Origin: Tessaracoccus aquimaris
Lineage (GTDB): Bacteria > Actinomycetota > Actinomycetes > Propionibacteriales > Propionibacteriaceae
Length of the DNA stretch: 64,000 nt
Direction of reading: 5' to 3'
Assembly: GCF_001997345.1 (NCBI RefSeq)
Contig: NZ_CP019606.1
Location: forward strand, 806,001-870,000
Below are positions 47,593 through 56,389 of this stretch, in pieces. Position numbers and translations under genes: made by a program. Position 1 is the stretch's first letter. Each line of letters starts with the position of its first letter. The notes beneath the pieces were generated by a model. That model made no database searches. It was not told the DNA's origin and worked only from the letters and a program-made list of their open reading frames with translations.

Positions 47593-47677
47593 GGATGTCT
47601 CCTTCGACTCGAAAGGGTGCGCCCCCGGCCGCCGCGACCCCGCGACGCACGCCTGAAGGGCGGTTTCTTTTCCCAAG

Positions 47678-47694
47678 TCTCTCATATACAGAGA
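47678..47694. promoter_or_regulatory. Inverted repeat between the IclR gene and the peptide ABC operon
   Basis: TCTCT (47678-47682) and AGAGA (47690-47694) flank CATATAC, an AT-rich 7-bp spacer that includes a possible -10 box. This is the most regulator-like sequence in the 205-bp divergent region and a candidate IclR operator. The repeat is short. Confidence 0.35.
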
Positions 47695-47797
47695 ATGCGT
47701 TGCGCTAGACGGGTTGGAAATCAATAGTTGTGCAATCTCGTCCCCCTGGTCGCCCACCACGCCGAGCGGGGAACCACTGTCCAGCGAAGGAGCAACA

Positions 47798-48805
47798 GTG
47801 CGCACCATTCTCCGGCGGATAGCCGCGATGGTCCCCACCCTGCTGGGCGTCATCGTGTGCATCTTCCTGATCACCCGGGTGCTGCCCGGCGACCCGGCGC
47901 GCACGCTCGCCGGGGAGAACGCGGCGGACAGCGTCGTGGAGAAGCTCCGCGAGCAGATGGGCCTCAACAAGCCCGTCTGGGAACAGTTCGTCGACTACTT
48001 CGCAGGCCTGCTGCGCGGCGACCTCGGCTTCGCCTGGCACACCGGGCGACCCGTCGCGGAGGACTTCGCGCTGCGCTTCCCGGCCACCGTCGAACTCGGT
48101 CTCGCGGCCCTCGCGATCGGCATCCTCGTCGGGGTGCCGCTCGGCATCCTCGGTGCGACCCAGCGAGGCAGGCTCGCCGACCACGCGACCCGCATCATCT
48201 CGCTTCTCGGCGCCTCGATGCCGCTGTTCTGGCTCGGCCTGCTGGTCATCTCGATCTTCTACGGCTCGCTCGGCTGGATGCCAGCGCCGGTCGGACGGAT
48301 CGCCGACACCGTCAACCCTCCGACGACGATCACCGGCTTCTACGTCCTCGACAGCCTCCTCACGGGGGACTCGGTCGCGCTGGCCAGTTCGTTGTCGCAC
48401 CTGATCTGGCCCGCCATGGTGCTCTCGGTAGGCGCCACCGCGATCATCTCGCGAATGACCCGCTCTGCCATGTTGGAGGTGCTGGGCCAGGACTACATCC
48501 GCACCGCTCAGGCCAAGGGCATGGGCCCGGGCAAGGTGGTCGGGGCGCACGCGCTGAAGAACGCAGGCCCGTCGATCGTCACCATCGTCGGCCTCGAACT
48601 GGGGCACCTGCTCGGCGGCGCCGTCATCACAGAGACCATCTTCTCCTGGCCCGGAGTGGGCGGCTACGTCGTGCACTCCATTGAGGCGACCGACTACGCG
48701 CCTGTCCAGGCGATGACGCTGATGGCCGCCGTGATCTACCTCGTGGTCAACCTGCTGGTCGACCTCTTGCAGCCGATCTTCGACCCGAAGGTGCGAAATG
48801 CCTGA
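47798..48805 (+). CDS. Dipeptide/oligopeptide ABC transporter permease (DppB-like)
   Basis: 335-residue permease. The GTG at 47798 follows AAGGAG (47787-47792). The first helix MVPTLLGVIVCIFLITRVLP and PGDPARTLAG are hallmarks of DppB/OppB. The EAA loop is MLEVLGQDYIRTAQAKGMGP and the C-terminus shows ITETIFSWPGVGGYVVHSI. It overlaps the DppC-like gene by 8 bp. Together with two separate ATPase genes and a lipoprotein it forms a five-part importer. Confidence 0.93.
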   Translation: MRTILRRIAAMVPTLLGVIVCIFLITRVLPGDPARTLAGENAADSVVEKLREQMGLNKPVWEQFVDYFAGLLRGDLGFAWHTGRPVAEDFALRFPATVELGLAALAIGILVGVPLGILGATQRGRLADHATRIISLLGASMPLFWLGLLVISIFYGSLGWMPAPVGRIADTVNPPTTITGFYVLDSLLTGDSVALASSLSHLIWPAMVLSVGATAIISRMTRSAMLEVLGQDYIRTAQAKGMGPGKVVGAHALKNAGPSIVTIVGLELGHLLGGAVITETIFSWPGVGGYVVHSIEATDYAPVQAMTLMAAVIYLVVNLLVDLLQPIFDPKVRNA

Positions 48806-49672
48806 CACCGCGGCCCGCGAACGCACCACCGGCACCGGCGCACTGACGCTGCTGCTGCGCAACCCGTCGGCGATGGTCGGCGCCGCGATCATCGCGATCT
48901 GGACGATCGGCGGCCTCGTCACGCTCGTCTGGACGCCGTACCCGCCCAACGCCACCGACGTCGGCCCCCTGCTGCAGCCACCGAGTGCCGCGCACTGGTT
49001 CGGCACCGACAACTACGGCCGCGACCTGCTCTCCCGGGTGCTCGCCGGGGCGCGCGTGTCGCTCTGGACCGGCCTGATCGCCGTGGCAGTCTCGCTCGCG
49101 ATCGGCCTGCCGATCGGCGCGATCGCCGGCTACTTCCGCGGCGCGCTCGGCATGGTCCTGATGCGCCTGATGGACATGCTGCTGTCCTTCCCGTCGCTGC
49201 TGCTCGCCATGGCGCTCGCCGTCGCTCTCGGCCCCGGCCTCTCGTCCGCGATGATCGCCGTCGGCATCGTCGGCATCCCAGAGTTCGCCCGCATCATGTA
49301 CTCCCAGACGGTGTCGCTGCGTGAACGCGAGTTCGTCGAGGCGTCCCGCGCCATCGGGCTGACCGACGCCGTGATCCTGTTCCGCCACATCCTTCCCAAC
49401 GGCCTCGTGCCGATCATGGTGCGCTGCGCGCTGGGGATGGGCTACGCGATCCTGACGGCCGCCGCGCTGAGCTTCATCGGCCTCGGCGCTCAACCCCCGC
49501 TCGCCGAATGGGGCGTGATGATCTCCGACGGACGCGGCTTCATCATCTCCGGCGAATGGTGGATGACCTTCTTCCCCGGCCTCGCGATCGCCTCGTCGAT
49601 CCTCGGCTTCAACCTCCTCGGGACGGTCTCCGCGACATCCTCGACCCCAGGCTGCGCACCTCCGCGCGATGA
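48798..49672 (+). CDS. Dipeptide/oligopeptide ABC transporter permease (DppC-like), frameshifted at the 3' end
   Basis: Second permease subunit. Motifs: PPSAAHWFGTDNYGRDLLSR near residue 58, the EAA loop EFVEASRAIGLTDAVILFRH and SFIGLGAQPPLAEWGVMISD. The reading frame goes wrong after FNLLG. The run GGG at 49620-49622 needs one G to give NLLGDGLRDILDPRLRT, the standard DppC end, with the stop at 49670-49672 (291 residues). Without it the frame runs on into the lipoprotein gene as a spurious 836-residue permease-lipoprotein fusion. Only the last ~20 residues are affected. Confidence 0.88.
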
Positions 49673-49718
49673 CCGACGACTACCCCAAGAGCCCCAGAAA
49701 CCACGAAAGGCCACGCAT

Positions 49719-51308
49719 ATGAACACCAGGATCCGCTTAGCGGGCATCCTCGCTGCGGTAGCGCTGACCGCCGCGGCATGCGCGCCCAGCGCCAACTCCA
49801 ACCCGGAAACCACCGGAAGCGGCGCGGCGGGCGCAGAGTCGCGCCCGCTCACCATCGCCTACTCCGAGGGCGGCAAGACCCTCAACCCGTCCGAGGCCAA
49901 CGACGGCACGAGCGACACCCTGGTGCTGGCCGCCTACGACCAACTCGTCACCTACGGCACGAAGGAGGAGGGAGGAAAGCGGGTCTCCGACACGGCCACC
50001 ATCGCGCCGATGATCGCCTCCGAGTGGAGCGTCGACGACACCAACACCGTCTACACCTTCACCATCCGCGACGACATCACGTTCCAGTCCGGCAAGAAGC
50101 TGACCACCACCGACGTCGTGAAGAGCTTCGAGCACATCGCCTCGTCCGCGTCGGCCAGCTTCCTCTACGGCATGGCGGGCATCAAGTCCGTCGCCGAGGG
50201 TGAGCCAGGCACCGTCGTGATCACCCTCACCTCCCCGAACCACCTGTTCCTGCAGATCCTTCCCATGTACTCGTTCTCGATCATGGACATGGACCTCGTG
50301 GAGAGCAACGGCGGCGCAGAGTGGCTCTCGAAGAACACCGCGGGCTCCGGCCCCTACGTCATCGAGGACTGGGACCCGGCGACCTCGGCCAAGCTGACCC
50401 GCAACGAGGACTACTGGGGCGAGGCCCCGCCCGTCGGCGTCGTCAACATGAAGTTCATCGCCGACGCGTCCAACCGGCTGCAACTGCTCCAGAAGGGCTC
50501 GGTCGACGTCGCTCTGGAGATCGCGCCGAAGGACCTGGAGGGCCTCGACGGCACCGACGGCATCGTCGTCGACTCCCGCCCGAGCAACAAGATCCTGTTC
50601 TTCGCCATGAACTCCAACGTCGCCCCGTTCGACAACCCGAAGGTGCGCCAGGCGATCACCTATGCGGTGCCATACGACAAGCTCATCACCGACGTGATGA
50701 AGGGCCAGGCCAGCCCGCTGCGCTCCGCGGTCGCCAGTTCGACGCCCGGGTTCACCGACGAGGGCTACCAGGCGACCCACGACCTCGACAAGGCAAAGGC
50801 GCTGCTCGTCGAGGCGGGCTATCCCGACGGCTTCGAGTTCGACTTCACCCTCGGCTCCGGCTTCTCCGACTGGAACGACGACGCGGTCCTGATCCAGGCC
50901 GAGCTCGCCAAGATCGGCGTCACCATGAACATCCAGAACATGGCCCGCGCCCAGTTCCTCGAGGCCCTCGCGGGCAAGAACGTGCAGTCCTACATCACCC
51001 GCTGGACGTCCTTCGTCAACGACCCCGGATACCACCTCGGCCTGCTGCTCAGCTCCGGCGGCACCAGCAACTACGCCAACTACAACAACCCGCGCGTCGA
51101 CGAACTGTGGAAGTCGGCCGCCGCCGAACCCGACGTCGACAAGCGCAACGAGATGTACGGCGAGATGCAGCAGTTGATCAGCGCCGACGCGCCATGGGCC
51201 TACCTCTACGAATACAACATCGCCGTCGCACACCGCGACGACATCCAGGGCTACACGTCCTACCCGGACGGTCTCATCCGGTTCTTCCAGTTGAGCACCA
51301 CCAAGTAG
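49719..51308 (+). CDS. Peptide ABC transporter substrate-binding lipoprotein (SBP_bac_5)
   Basis: 529-residue binding protein of the DppA/OppA class. The start is ATG 49719 after GAAAGG. A lipoprotein signal (MNTRIRLAGILAAVALTAAA, then Cys in TAAAC) anchors it to the membrane. PLTIAYSEGGKTLNPSEAND opens the mature fold; SEWSVDDTNTVYTFTIRDDI, TFQSGKKLTTTDVVKSFEHI, GSGPYVIEDWDP and NNPRVDELWKSAAAEPD are typical. The ligand could be a di- or oligopeptide or another amide-linked compound; the neighbouring M20 peptidase supports a peptide-like cargo. Confidence 0.93.
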   Translation: MNTRIRLAGILAAVALTAAACAPSANSNPETTGSGAAGAESRPLTIAYSEGGKTLNPSEANDGTSDTLVLAAYDQLVTYGTKEEGGKRVSDTATIAPMIASEWSVDDTNTVYTFTIRDDITFQSGKKLTTTDVVKSFEHIASSASASFLYGMAGIKSVAEGEPGTVVITLTSPNHLFLQILPMYSFSIMDMDLVESNGGAEWLSKNTAGSGPYVIEDWDPATSAKLTRNEDYWGEAPPVGVVNMKFIADASNRLQLLQKGSVDVALEIAPKDLEGLDGTDGIVVDSRPSNKILFFAMNSNVAPFDNPKVRQAITYAVPYDKLITDVMKGQASPLRSAVASSTPGFTDEGYQATHDLDKAKALLVEAGYPDGFEFDFTLGSGFSDWNDDAVLIQAELAKIGVTMNIQNMARAQFLEALAGKNVQSYITRWTSFVNDPGYHLGLLLSSGGTSNYANYNNPRVDELWKSAAAEPDVDKRNEMYGEMQQLISADAPWAYLYEYNIAVAHRDDIQGYTSYPDGLIRFFQLSTTK

Positions 51309-51345
51309 CACCCACGCAGGCAACACCGACGCGAAAGGCGATCAC

Positions 51346-52626
51346 ATGACCACCCCCCAAGACTGGGAGCAGCGGATCCTTGCGGGCATCGACGAGACGA
51401 GCCACGAACTCCTCGACCTGGCAGGGCTCCTGATCCGCACCCCCAGCGAGAACCCCGACGGTGACTGCACCGACGTAGCTGCGGTCATCGCCGGGCACCT
51501 CGCCGACGCCGGGCTCTCCAACGAGAGCCACGACGCGGGCGACGGGCGGGTCAGCGTGGTCGCCCACTCCGGAACCGTCGGCGAGGGCGAGCGGCACCTC
51601 GTCCTCGCCGGCCACCACGACGTCGTCCCCGTCGGAGACGTCACCAGGTGGAGCTTCCCGCCGTTCGCCGGTGACGTCGTCGACGGATGGCTCCGCGGAC
51701 GCGGCGCCAGCGACATGAAGGCGGGCCTGGCAGGCCTGATCCACGTCTACGTGCTGCTCCACCGGCTCGGCGTTCCGCTCCGCGGTCGGCTGTCGCTGAC
51801 GGCGGTCCCCGACGAGGAGACCGGCGGCGACCGCGGGGCCGACTGGCTGCTCGCCAGGGGTGTCGTCGACGGGGCGACCGGGGCGATCATCGCCGAACCC
51901 TCCGAGAGGGCCCACCCGACCATCGGGCAGAAGGGCAGCAGTTGGTTTCGGCTGACCATCCACGGTCGCCCGGGGCACGGCAGCCTCCAACCGCTGCACG
52001 GCACCAGCGCCAACCTGCTGGCCGCGCGCGCCATCGTCGCGCTGCAACGCCTGTGGGAGCTCACCCCCAACGCTCCCGAGGACGTCCGCCCGCTGATCGA
52101 GAGTTCCAAGCGGTACGCGGAGGAGCGGGAGGGCTTCGGCGCGGGCGTCGGCGAGATCTTCGAGCGCGTCAGCCTCAACATCGGCACCGTCCGGGGCGGC
52201 ACCTCGACCAACGTCGTGGCCGACACCTGCGTCGTCGACTGCGACTCCCGCGTGCCCATCGGGCTCACCCGTGAACAGGTCTTCGACAAGGTCCGGGCGA
52301 TCCTCGCGGAGGAGGGCATCGAGGCCGACGTCGAGCCGCTCGGCTTCGCGAGCGAGGCGAACTGGACGGGCACCGACGACCCCATCGTTGCGACGCTCGT
52401 CGGGGTGCTGCGCGAACTGCACGACCCGGAGGCGGAGGGCGTGCTGCAGTGGGCCTCCTCCGACGCCCGCACCTTCCGCGCCCACCACATCCCGGTGCTG
52501 CAGTACGGGCCCGCAGACCCGCACACCATCCACGGCTTCGACGAGCGCGCCCACGTCGACGACATCGTGCTCGCCGCCAAGGTGTACGCGCTGACCGTCG
52601 TGCGCTACCTCGGCCTCACCGACTGA
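51346..52626 (+). CDS. M20-family metallopeptidase (ArgE/DapE/CPG2-like)
   Basis: 426-residue cytoplasmic dizinc amidohydrolase. Zinc ligands are in VLAGHHDVVPVGD (His, Asp near residue 90), RGRGASDMKAGLAGLIHVY (bridging Asp) and VPDEETGGDRGADWLL (catalytic Glu-Glu). The lid/dimerisation domain begins with GSSWFRLTIHGRPGHGSLQP. It is cotranscribed with the peptide transporter, so it probably cleaves the imported ligand. A specific substrate cannot be assigned; members split N-acyl amino acids, succinyl-diaminopimelate or dipeptides. Confidence 0.9.
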   Translation: MTTPQDWEQRILAGIDETSHELLDLAGLLIRTPSENPDGDCTDVAAVIAGHLADAGLSNESHDAGDGRVSVVAHSGTVGEGERHLVLAGHHDVVPVGDVTRWSFPPFAGDVVDGWLRGRGASDMKAGLAGLIHVYVLLHRLGVPLRGRLSLTAVPDEETGGDRGADWLLARGVVDGATGAIIAEPSERAHPTIGQKGSSWFRLTIHGRPGHGSLQPLHGTSANLLAARAIVALQRLWELTPNAPEDVRPLIESSKRYAEEREGFGAGVGEIFERVSLNIGTVRGGTSTNVVADTCVVDCDSRVPIGLTREQVFDKVRAILAEEGIEADVEPLGFASEANWTGTDDPIVATLVGVLRELHDPEAEGVLQWASSDARTFRAHHIPVLQYGPADPHTIHGFDERAHVDDIVLAAKVYALTVVRYLGLTD

Positions 52627-52643
52627 ACAAGGAGAACTCCCAG

Positions 52644-53585
52644 ATGCTCAACCACGTGCTCGACGTCGTCGATCTGCTCGACTCGCCGACGACCTCCGGC
52701 GAGGCGCTCGCCGACTATCTGCGGGCCCAGGGCGCGCCCGGCGCGGAGATCACGGTCGTCAACGTGCCCGGCAGGGACGACCTCTCCACCGACTTCGTCC
52801 GGGTGCTCGTCCCCGGGCTCCGCGGGGCCGCCGGCGGGGGAGACGCCCCGACGCTCGGCATCATCGGGAGGCTCGGCGGCGCGGGCGCGCGGCCCGAGCG
52901 GCTCGGCTTCGTCTCCGACGGCGACGGCGCGGCCGCCGCGCTGACCGCCGCGGCCAAGTTGCTGCGGATGGCGGCGAGGGGCGACCGGCTCGCGGGCGAC
53001 GTGATCGTCGCAACCCACGTCACCGGCTGGGCGCCCACCGAGCCCCACGACCCGGTGCCGTTCATGGGGTCGCCGGTCGACATGGTCACCATGAACAGCC
53101 ACGAGGTCGACCCGAGGATGGACGCGATCCTCTCGATCGACACCACCAAGGGCAACCGGAGCATCAACCATCGAGGCATCGCGATCTCCCCGACCGTCAA
53201 GCAGGGCTACATCCTCCGGGCGAGCGAGGACCTGATCGCCATGGTCGAGACCGTCACGGGGGTGCCTGCCGTCGTGTTCGCGCTGGCGACCCAGGACATC
53301 ACCCCGTACGGCAACGACCTGCACCACCTCAACTCCATCCTGCAGCCAGCGGTCGCCGCCGCGGTGCCCGTCGTCGGGGTCGCGATCACCACGCAGGTGC
53401 CCGTCGCGGGCTGCGCCACCGGCGCCAGCCACGCCACCGACATCGAACTGGCTGCCAGGCTCGCCGTCGAGACCGCCAAGTACTACGGCACCGGCCAGGT
53501 CGCCTTCTACGACGAGGGCCAGTTCGACCACCTCGTCACGCTCTACGGCGAGGCGACCCATCTGCAGACGCTCGGGGCGGGCTGA
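52644..53585 (+). CDS. DUF1177 family protein
   Basis: 313 residues, start ATG 52644 after AAGGAGAA. It matches the uncharacterised DUF1177 family in stretches such as LGIIGRLGGAGARPERLGFV, VIVATHVTGWAPTEPHDPVP, FMGSPVDMVTMNSHEVDPRM, ILSIDTTKGNR and GCATGASHATDIELAARLAV. The conserved His, Asp and Glu residues suggest a metal- or ligand-binding fold. DUF1177 genes are often found with peptide ABC transporters, M20 peptidases and AroM genes, as here, so it likely acts on the same imported compound. Confidence 0.82.
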   Translation: MLNHVLDVVDLLDSPTTSGEALADYLRAQGAPGAEITVVNVPGRDDLSTDFVRVLVPGLRGAAGGGDAPTLGIIGRLGGAGARPERLGFVSDGDGAAAALTAAAKLLRMAARGDRLAGDVIVATHVTGWAPTEPHDPVPFMGSPVDMVTMNSHEVDPRMDAILSIDTTKGNRSINHRGIAISPTVKQGYILRASEDLIAMVETVTGVPAVVFALATQDITPYGNDLHHLNSILQPAVAAAVPVVGVAITTQVPVAGCATGASHATDIELAARLAVETAKYYGTGQVAFYDEGQFDHLVTLYGEATHLQTLGAG

Positions 53586-53588
53586 GCC

Positions 53589-54428
53589 ATGAGCACGCTG
53601 CTCCGGGTCGAGGACCTGCAGGTTGAGGTGCGTTCGCGACGCGGCACCAGCCTCCCCGTCGACGGGGTCTCGTTCGACATCGCGCGAGGCGAGACGGTCG
53701 GCGTGGTGGGGGAGTCGGGATCGGGCAAGTCGCTGACGGCGATGTCGATCATCCAACTCCTCCCGACGAGGGCCGTCTCGATGGTCGGCGGGCGGATCCT
53801 GCTCGGCAACGAGGACATGGCAGGCTTCAGCCCCAAGCGGATGCGCGAGGTGCGGGGGCGGCGGATCGGCACGATCTTCCAGGAACCGATGACGGCGCTC
53901 AACCCGGCCTTCACGATCGGCTACCAGATCGCCGAGCCTCTCCGACGACACCTGAGGCTGGGGCGCTCCGAGGCGAAGGGCCGCGTCATCGAACTCCTGG
54001 AGATGGTCGGGATCCGACGCGCCGCCGAGATCGCCGCCTCCTACCCGCATCATCTCTCCGGCGGCATGCGGCAGCGCGCGATGATCGCCATCGCGATGTC
54101 GTGCAAGCCCGACCTGCTGATCGCCGACGAGCCGACCACCGCCCTCGACGTGACGACGCAGGCGCAGATCCTCGACCTGATGCAGGACCTGCAGGACCGC
54201 CAGGGCATGGGGATCCTGCTCGTCACGCACGACCTGGGCGTGGTCGCGCAGTCGTGCGACCGGGTCGTCGTGATGCGCCGCGGCGAGGTCGTCGAGAGGC
54301 GCGGAGTCCACGCGCTGTTCGACTCCCCGTCGCACCCCTATACCCGGGCGCTGCTCGAATCGATGCCGACCCGCAACGCCGGCAAGGATCGGCTGCCCGT
54401 CATCTCGGACTCAGGACTGTCGACATGA
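53589..54428 (+). CDS. Peptide ABC transporter ATP-binding protein (DppD-like)
   Basis: 279 residues. Walker [10 protein letters not shown] near residue 41, Q-loop [11 protein letters not shown], signature [13 protein letters not shown], Walker [14 protein letters not shown] and switch His THDLGVV. The C-terminal [12 protein letters not shown] region is the oligo_HPY motif of peptide transporters. It starts 3 bp after the DUF1177 gene and ends overlapping the second ATPase (ATGA), with which it should form a heterodimer. Confidence 0.95.
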   Translation: MSTLLRVEDLQVEVRSRRGTSLPVDGVSFDIARGETVGVVGESGSGKSLTAMSIIQLLPTRAVSMVGGRILLGNEDMAGFSPKRMREVRGRRIGTIFQEPMTALNPAFTIGYQIAEPLRRHLRLGRSEAKGRVIELLEMVGIRRAAEIAASYPHHLSGGMRQRAMIAIAMSCKPDLLIADEPTTALDVTTQAQILDLMQDLQDRQGMGILLVTHDLGVVAQSCDRVVVMRRGEVVERRGVHALFDSPSHPYTRALLESMPTRNAGKDRLPVISDSGLST

Positions 54429-55273
54429 ATGCACTGCTCAGCGTCAAGGGGCTCGTCAAGGAGTTCCACCGCCGCGGCTCGCGCCGGGGAGCCGAGCCGT
54501 TCCGGGCCGTCGACGACGTGTCCTTCGACCTGGAGGTGGGCCGGACGCTCGCCATCGTCGGCGAGTCAGGCTCCGGCAAGTCGACCACCGGTCGCTGCGT
54601 GCTGCGTCTGATCGAGCCGACCGCAGGCAGCGTCGTCTACGACGGCGTCGACATCACGGCCGCCTCGCCCGCAGAACTGCGCCGCCAGCGTCGCCACATG
54701 CAGATCGTCTTCCAGGACACCTACGCCTCGCTCGACCCGCGCTGGAACGTCGGACGACTGCTTGCGGAGTCGCTGCTCGCCCACGAGAACCTGTCCCGGG
54801 CCGAGATCACCTCCCGCGTCGGCGACATCCTCGAACGGGTCGGCCTGGAGGCCGCGCACGCCGACCGGTACCCGCACGAGTTCTCGGGTGGCCAGCGCCA
54901 GCGCATCGGGATCGCCCGGGCGCTGATGCTGCGGCCCAGGCTGATCGTGTGCGACGAACCCGTCTCCGCGCTCGACGTGTCCGTGCAGGCGCAGGTGCTC
55001 AACCTGATGAAGGACCTGCAGGACGACCTGGGGCTCAGCTACCTGTTCATCTCACACGACATCGCGGTGGTCGAGTTCATGGCCGACGACGTGATCGTGA
55101 TGAACACCGGACGCGTCGTCGAGGCCGGGTCGTGCGGCCAGGTGATCGGCGACCCGCAGGACCCGTACACCCGGGCGTTGATCGCCGCCGTCCCGATCCC
55201 CGACCCGTCCGTCAACGTCAACCGCGCCCAGCGTCGCGCGGTCATCGCCGCAGGCTTGGAGGGACACGCATGA
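54425..55273 (+). CDS. Peptide ABC transporter ATP-binding protein (DppF-like)
   Basis: 282 residues from ATG 54425. Walker [22 protein letters not shown]-loop VFQDTYASLDPRWNVG (the PxxxL-type DppF sequence), signature EFSGGQRQRIGIARALML, Walker B LIVCDEPVSALDVSVQ and FISHDIAVVEFMAD. It couples ATP hydrolysis to the permeases encoded upstream. The stop overlaps the AroM gene (ATGA). Confidence 0.95.
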   Translation: MNALLSVKGLVKEFHRRGSRRGAEPFRAVDDVSFDLEVGRTLAIVGESGSGKSTTGRCVLRLIEPTAGSVVYDGVDITAASPAELRRQRRHMQIVFQDTYASLDPRWNVGRLLAESLLAHENLSRAEITSRVGDILERVGLEAAHADRYPHEFSGGQRQRIGIARALMLRPRLIVCDEPVSALDVSVQAQVLNLMKDLQDDLGLSYLFISHDIAVVEFMADDVIVMNTGRVVEAGSCGQVIGDPQDPYTRALIAAVPIPDPSVNVNRAQRRAVIAAGLEGHA

Positions 55274-55935
55274 GCACCATCGCGCTGGTGACCATCGGGC
55301 AGGCGCCCCGGGTCGACATCTCGGCCGACGTCCTCGACCTGCTCAAGGGGCACCGTGTCATCGAGCACGGCGCCCTCGACGACCTGGACGCCGACCAGAT
55401 CGCGGCGCTCGGCCCCGGAGAGGGCGAGCACACCGTCGTGTCCCGGTTGCGTGACGGATCGTGCGCGACGATGGGGGAGTCCCGGGTCCTTCCGCACGTC
55501 CAGCGGGCGATCGACAGGGCCGTTGGTGAGGGCGCCGACACCGTCCTGCTGATGTGCACGGGGCGGCTTCCGGGGCTGACCTCCACGGTGCAGCTGCACA
55601 CGGCCGAGGACCTGGCCCGGGCGGCGGCGCGCGACCTGGCGCGGCTCTCGCGCCTCGGCGTGGTGGTCCCCGAGTCGTCGCAGCGCGGTCCGATCCGGGA
55701 GAGGTGGCTTGCCGACCACGGCCTCGACGTGATCGTCGTCGATGCGAACCCCTACACGGCGAGCCTCGGGGAACTGGTGGCGGCGGCGATCGTGGCGGGC
55801 GCACAGGGCGCCGATGCGCTGTTCCTGGACTGCGTCGGCTACTCCGAGAGGATGGCGCAGTTGATGTCGACGGCCACCGACCTGCCGGTCTACACCGCGC
55901 GTTCGTTGGCGGTGAGCAGGGTCCTGGACGCCTGA
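55270..55935 (+). CDS. AroM family protein
   Basis: 221 residues. The family start IALVTIGQAPRVDISADVLD is present, followed by HGALDDLDADQIAALGPGEG, LLMCTGRLPGL, LGVVVPESSQ and DALFLDCVGYSERMAQLM. The VTIGQ/TGRLP/DCVGY segments resemble the two-domain fold of Asp/Glu racemases with conserved Cys at CTG and DCVGY; a racemase-like reaction is a possibility only. AroM has no proven function in E. coli. Here it is the last gene of the IclR-controlled peptide operon, overlapping the DppF-like gene. Confidence 0.85.
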   Translation: MSTIALVTIGQAPRVDISADVLDLLKGHRVIEHGALDDLDADQIAALGPGEGEHTVVSRLRDGSCATMGESRVLPHVQRAIDRAVGEGADTVLLMCTGRLPGLTSTVQLHTAEDLARAAARDLARLSRLGVVVPESSQRGPIRERWLADHGLDVIVVDANPYTASLGELVAAAIVAGAQGADALFLDCVGYSERMAQLMSTATDLPVYTARSLAVSRVLDA

Positions 55936-55969
55936 CTGACTTGGCCGTTGCGCCCACGGCGAAGCCGAA

Positions 55970-55998
55970 TTGGCGATATACCCCCGGGGGTATATCGT
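55970..55998 (+). promoter_or_regulatory. CsoR/CstR-type operator inside the thioredoxin operon promoter
   Basis: A perfect 24-bp palindrome at 55974-55997: CGATATACCCCC followed by its reverse complement. This TAT-ACCCCC-GGGGG-TAT form matches known operators of CsoR/CstR-family repressors. TTGGCG (55970-55975) and TATCGT (55993-55998), 17 bp apart, can serve as -35 and -10, so bound repressor would block RNA polymerase. The likely repressor is encoded three genes downstream (58095). Confidence 0.85.
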
Positions 55999-56005
55999 GG
56001 TTGTC

Positions 56006-56389
56006 ATGGCAACCCGAGAAATCACCAAGGACACACTCACTGACACCGTGTCCGACAACGACATCGTCCTGCTCGACTTCTGGGCCGGCTGGTGCCGCCC
56101 ATGCGTCTCCTTCGCCCCCATCTTCGAGAAGGCCTCCGAGAAGCACCCCGACATCGTGTTCGGGAAGGTCGACACCGAGGCGCAGCGCGAACTCGCCGCC
56201 GCCTTCGAGATCACCTCGATCCCCACGCTGATGGCCTTCCGCGAGGGGATCATCGTCTTCGCGCAGCCCGGCGCCCTCCGCGGCCCCGACCTCGAGGAAC
56301 TCATCACCGCCGTCAAGGAACTCGACATGGACGAGGTCCACGCCCAGATCGCGCAGCAGCAACTCGCCGTTGACGGAGCCGACCTGTGA
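56006..56389 (+). CDS. Thioredoxin
   Basis: 127-residue thioredoxin. ATG 56006 gives the usual length; an upstream in-frame start would lie inside the operator. The active site is FWAGWCRPCVSFAPIFE: WCRPC instead of the classical WCGPC. FEITSIPTLMAFREG carries the cis-Pro. An extra C-terminal helix (DMDEVHAQIAQQQLAVDGADL) extends past the fold. The start lies 7 nt after the -10 box, so the transcript is nearly leaderless. In this operon it probably reduces protein or small-molecule persulfides, with the reductase-rhodanese encoded next. Confidence 0.93.
   Translation: MATREITKDTLTDTVSDNDIVLLDFWAGWCRPCVSFAPIFEKASEKHPDIVFGKVDTEAQRELAAAFEITSIPTLMAFREGIIVFAQPGALRGPDLEELITAVKELDMDEVHAQIAQQQLAVDGADL

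Noticed and set aside
48798..51308. A single 836-residue permease-lipoprotein fusion
   Set aside because: A one-base correction restores the normal permease end, and the lipoprotein has its own start, ribosome-binding site and signal peptide.
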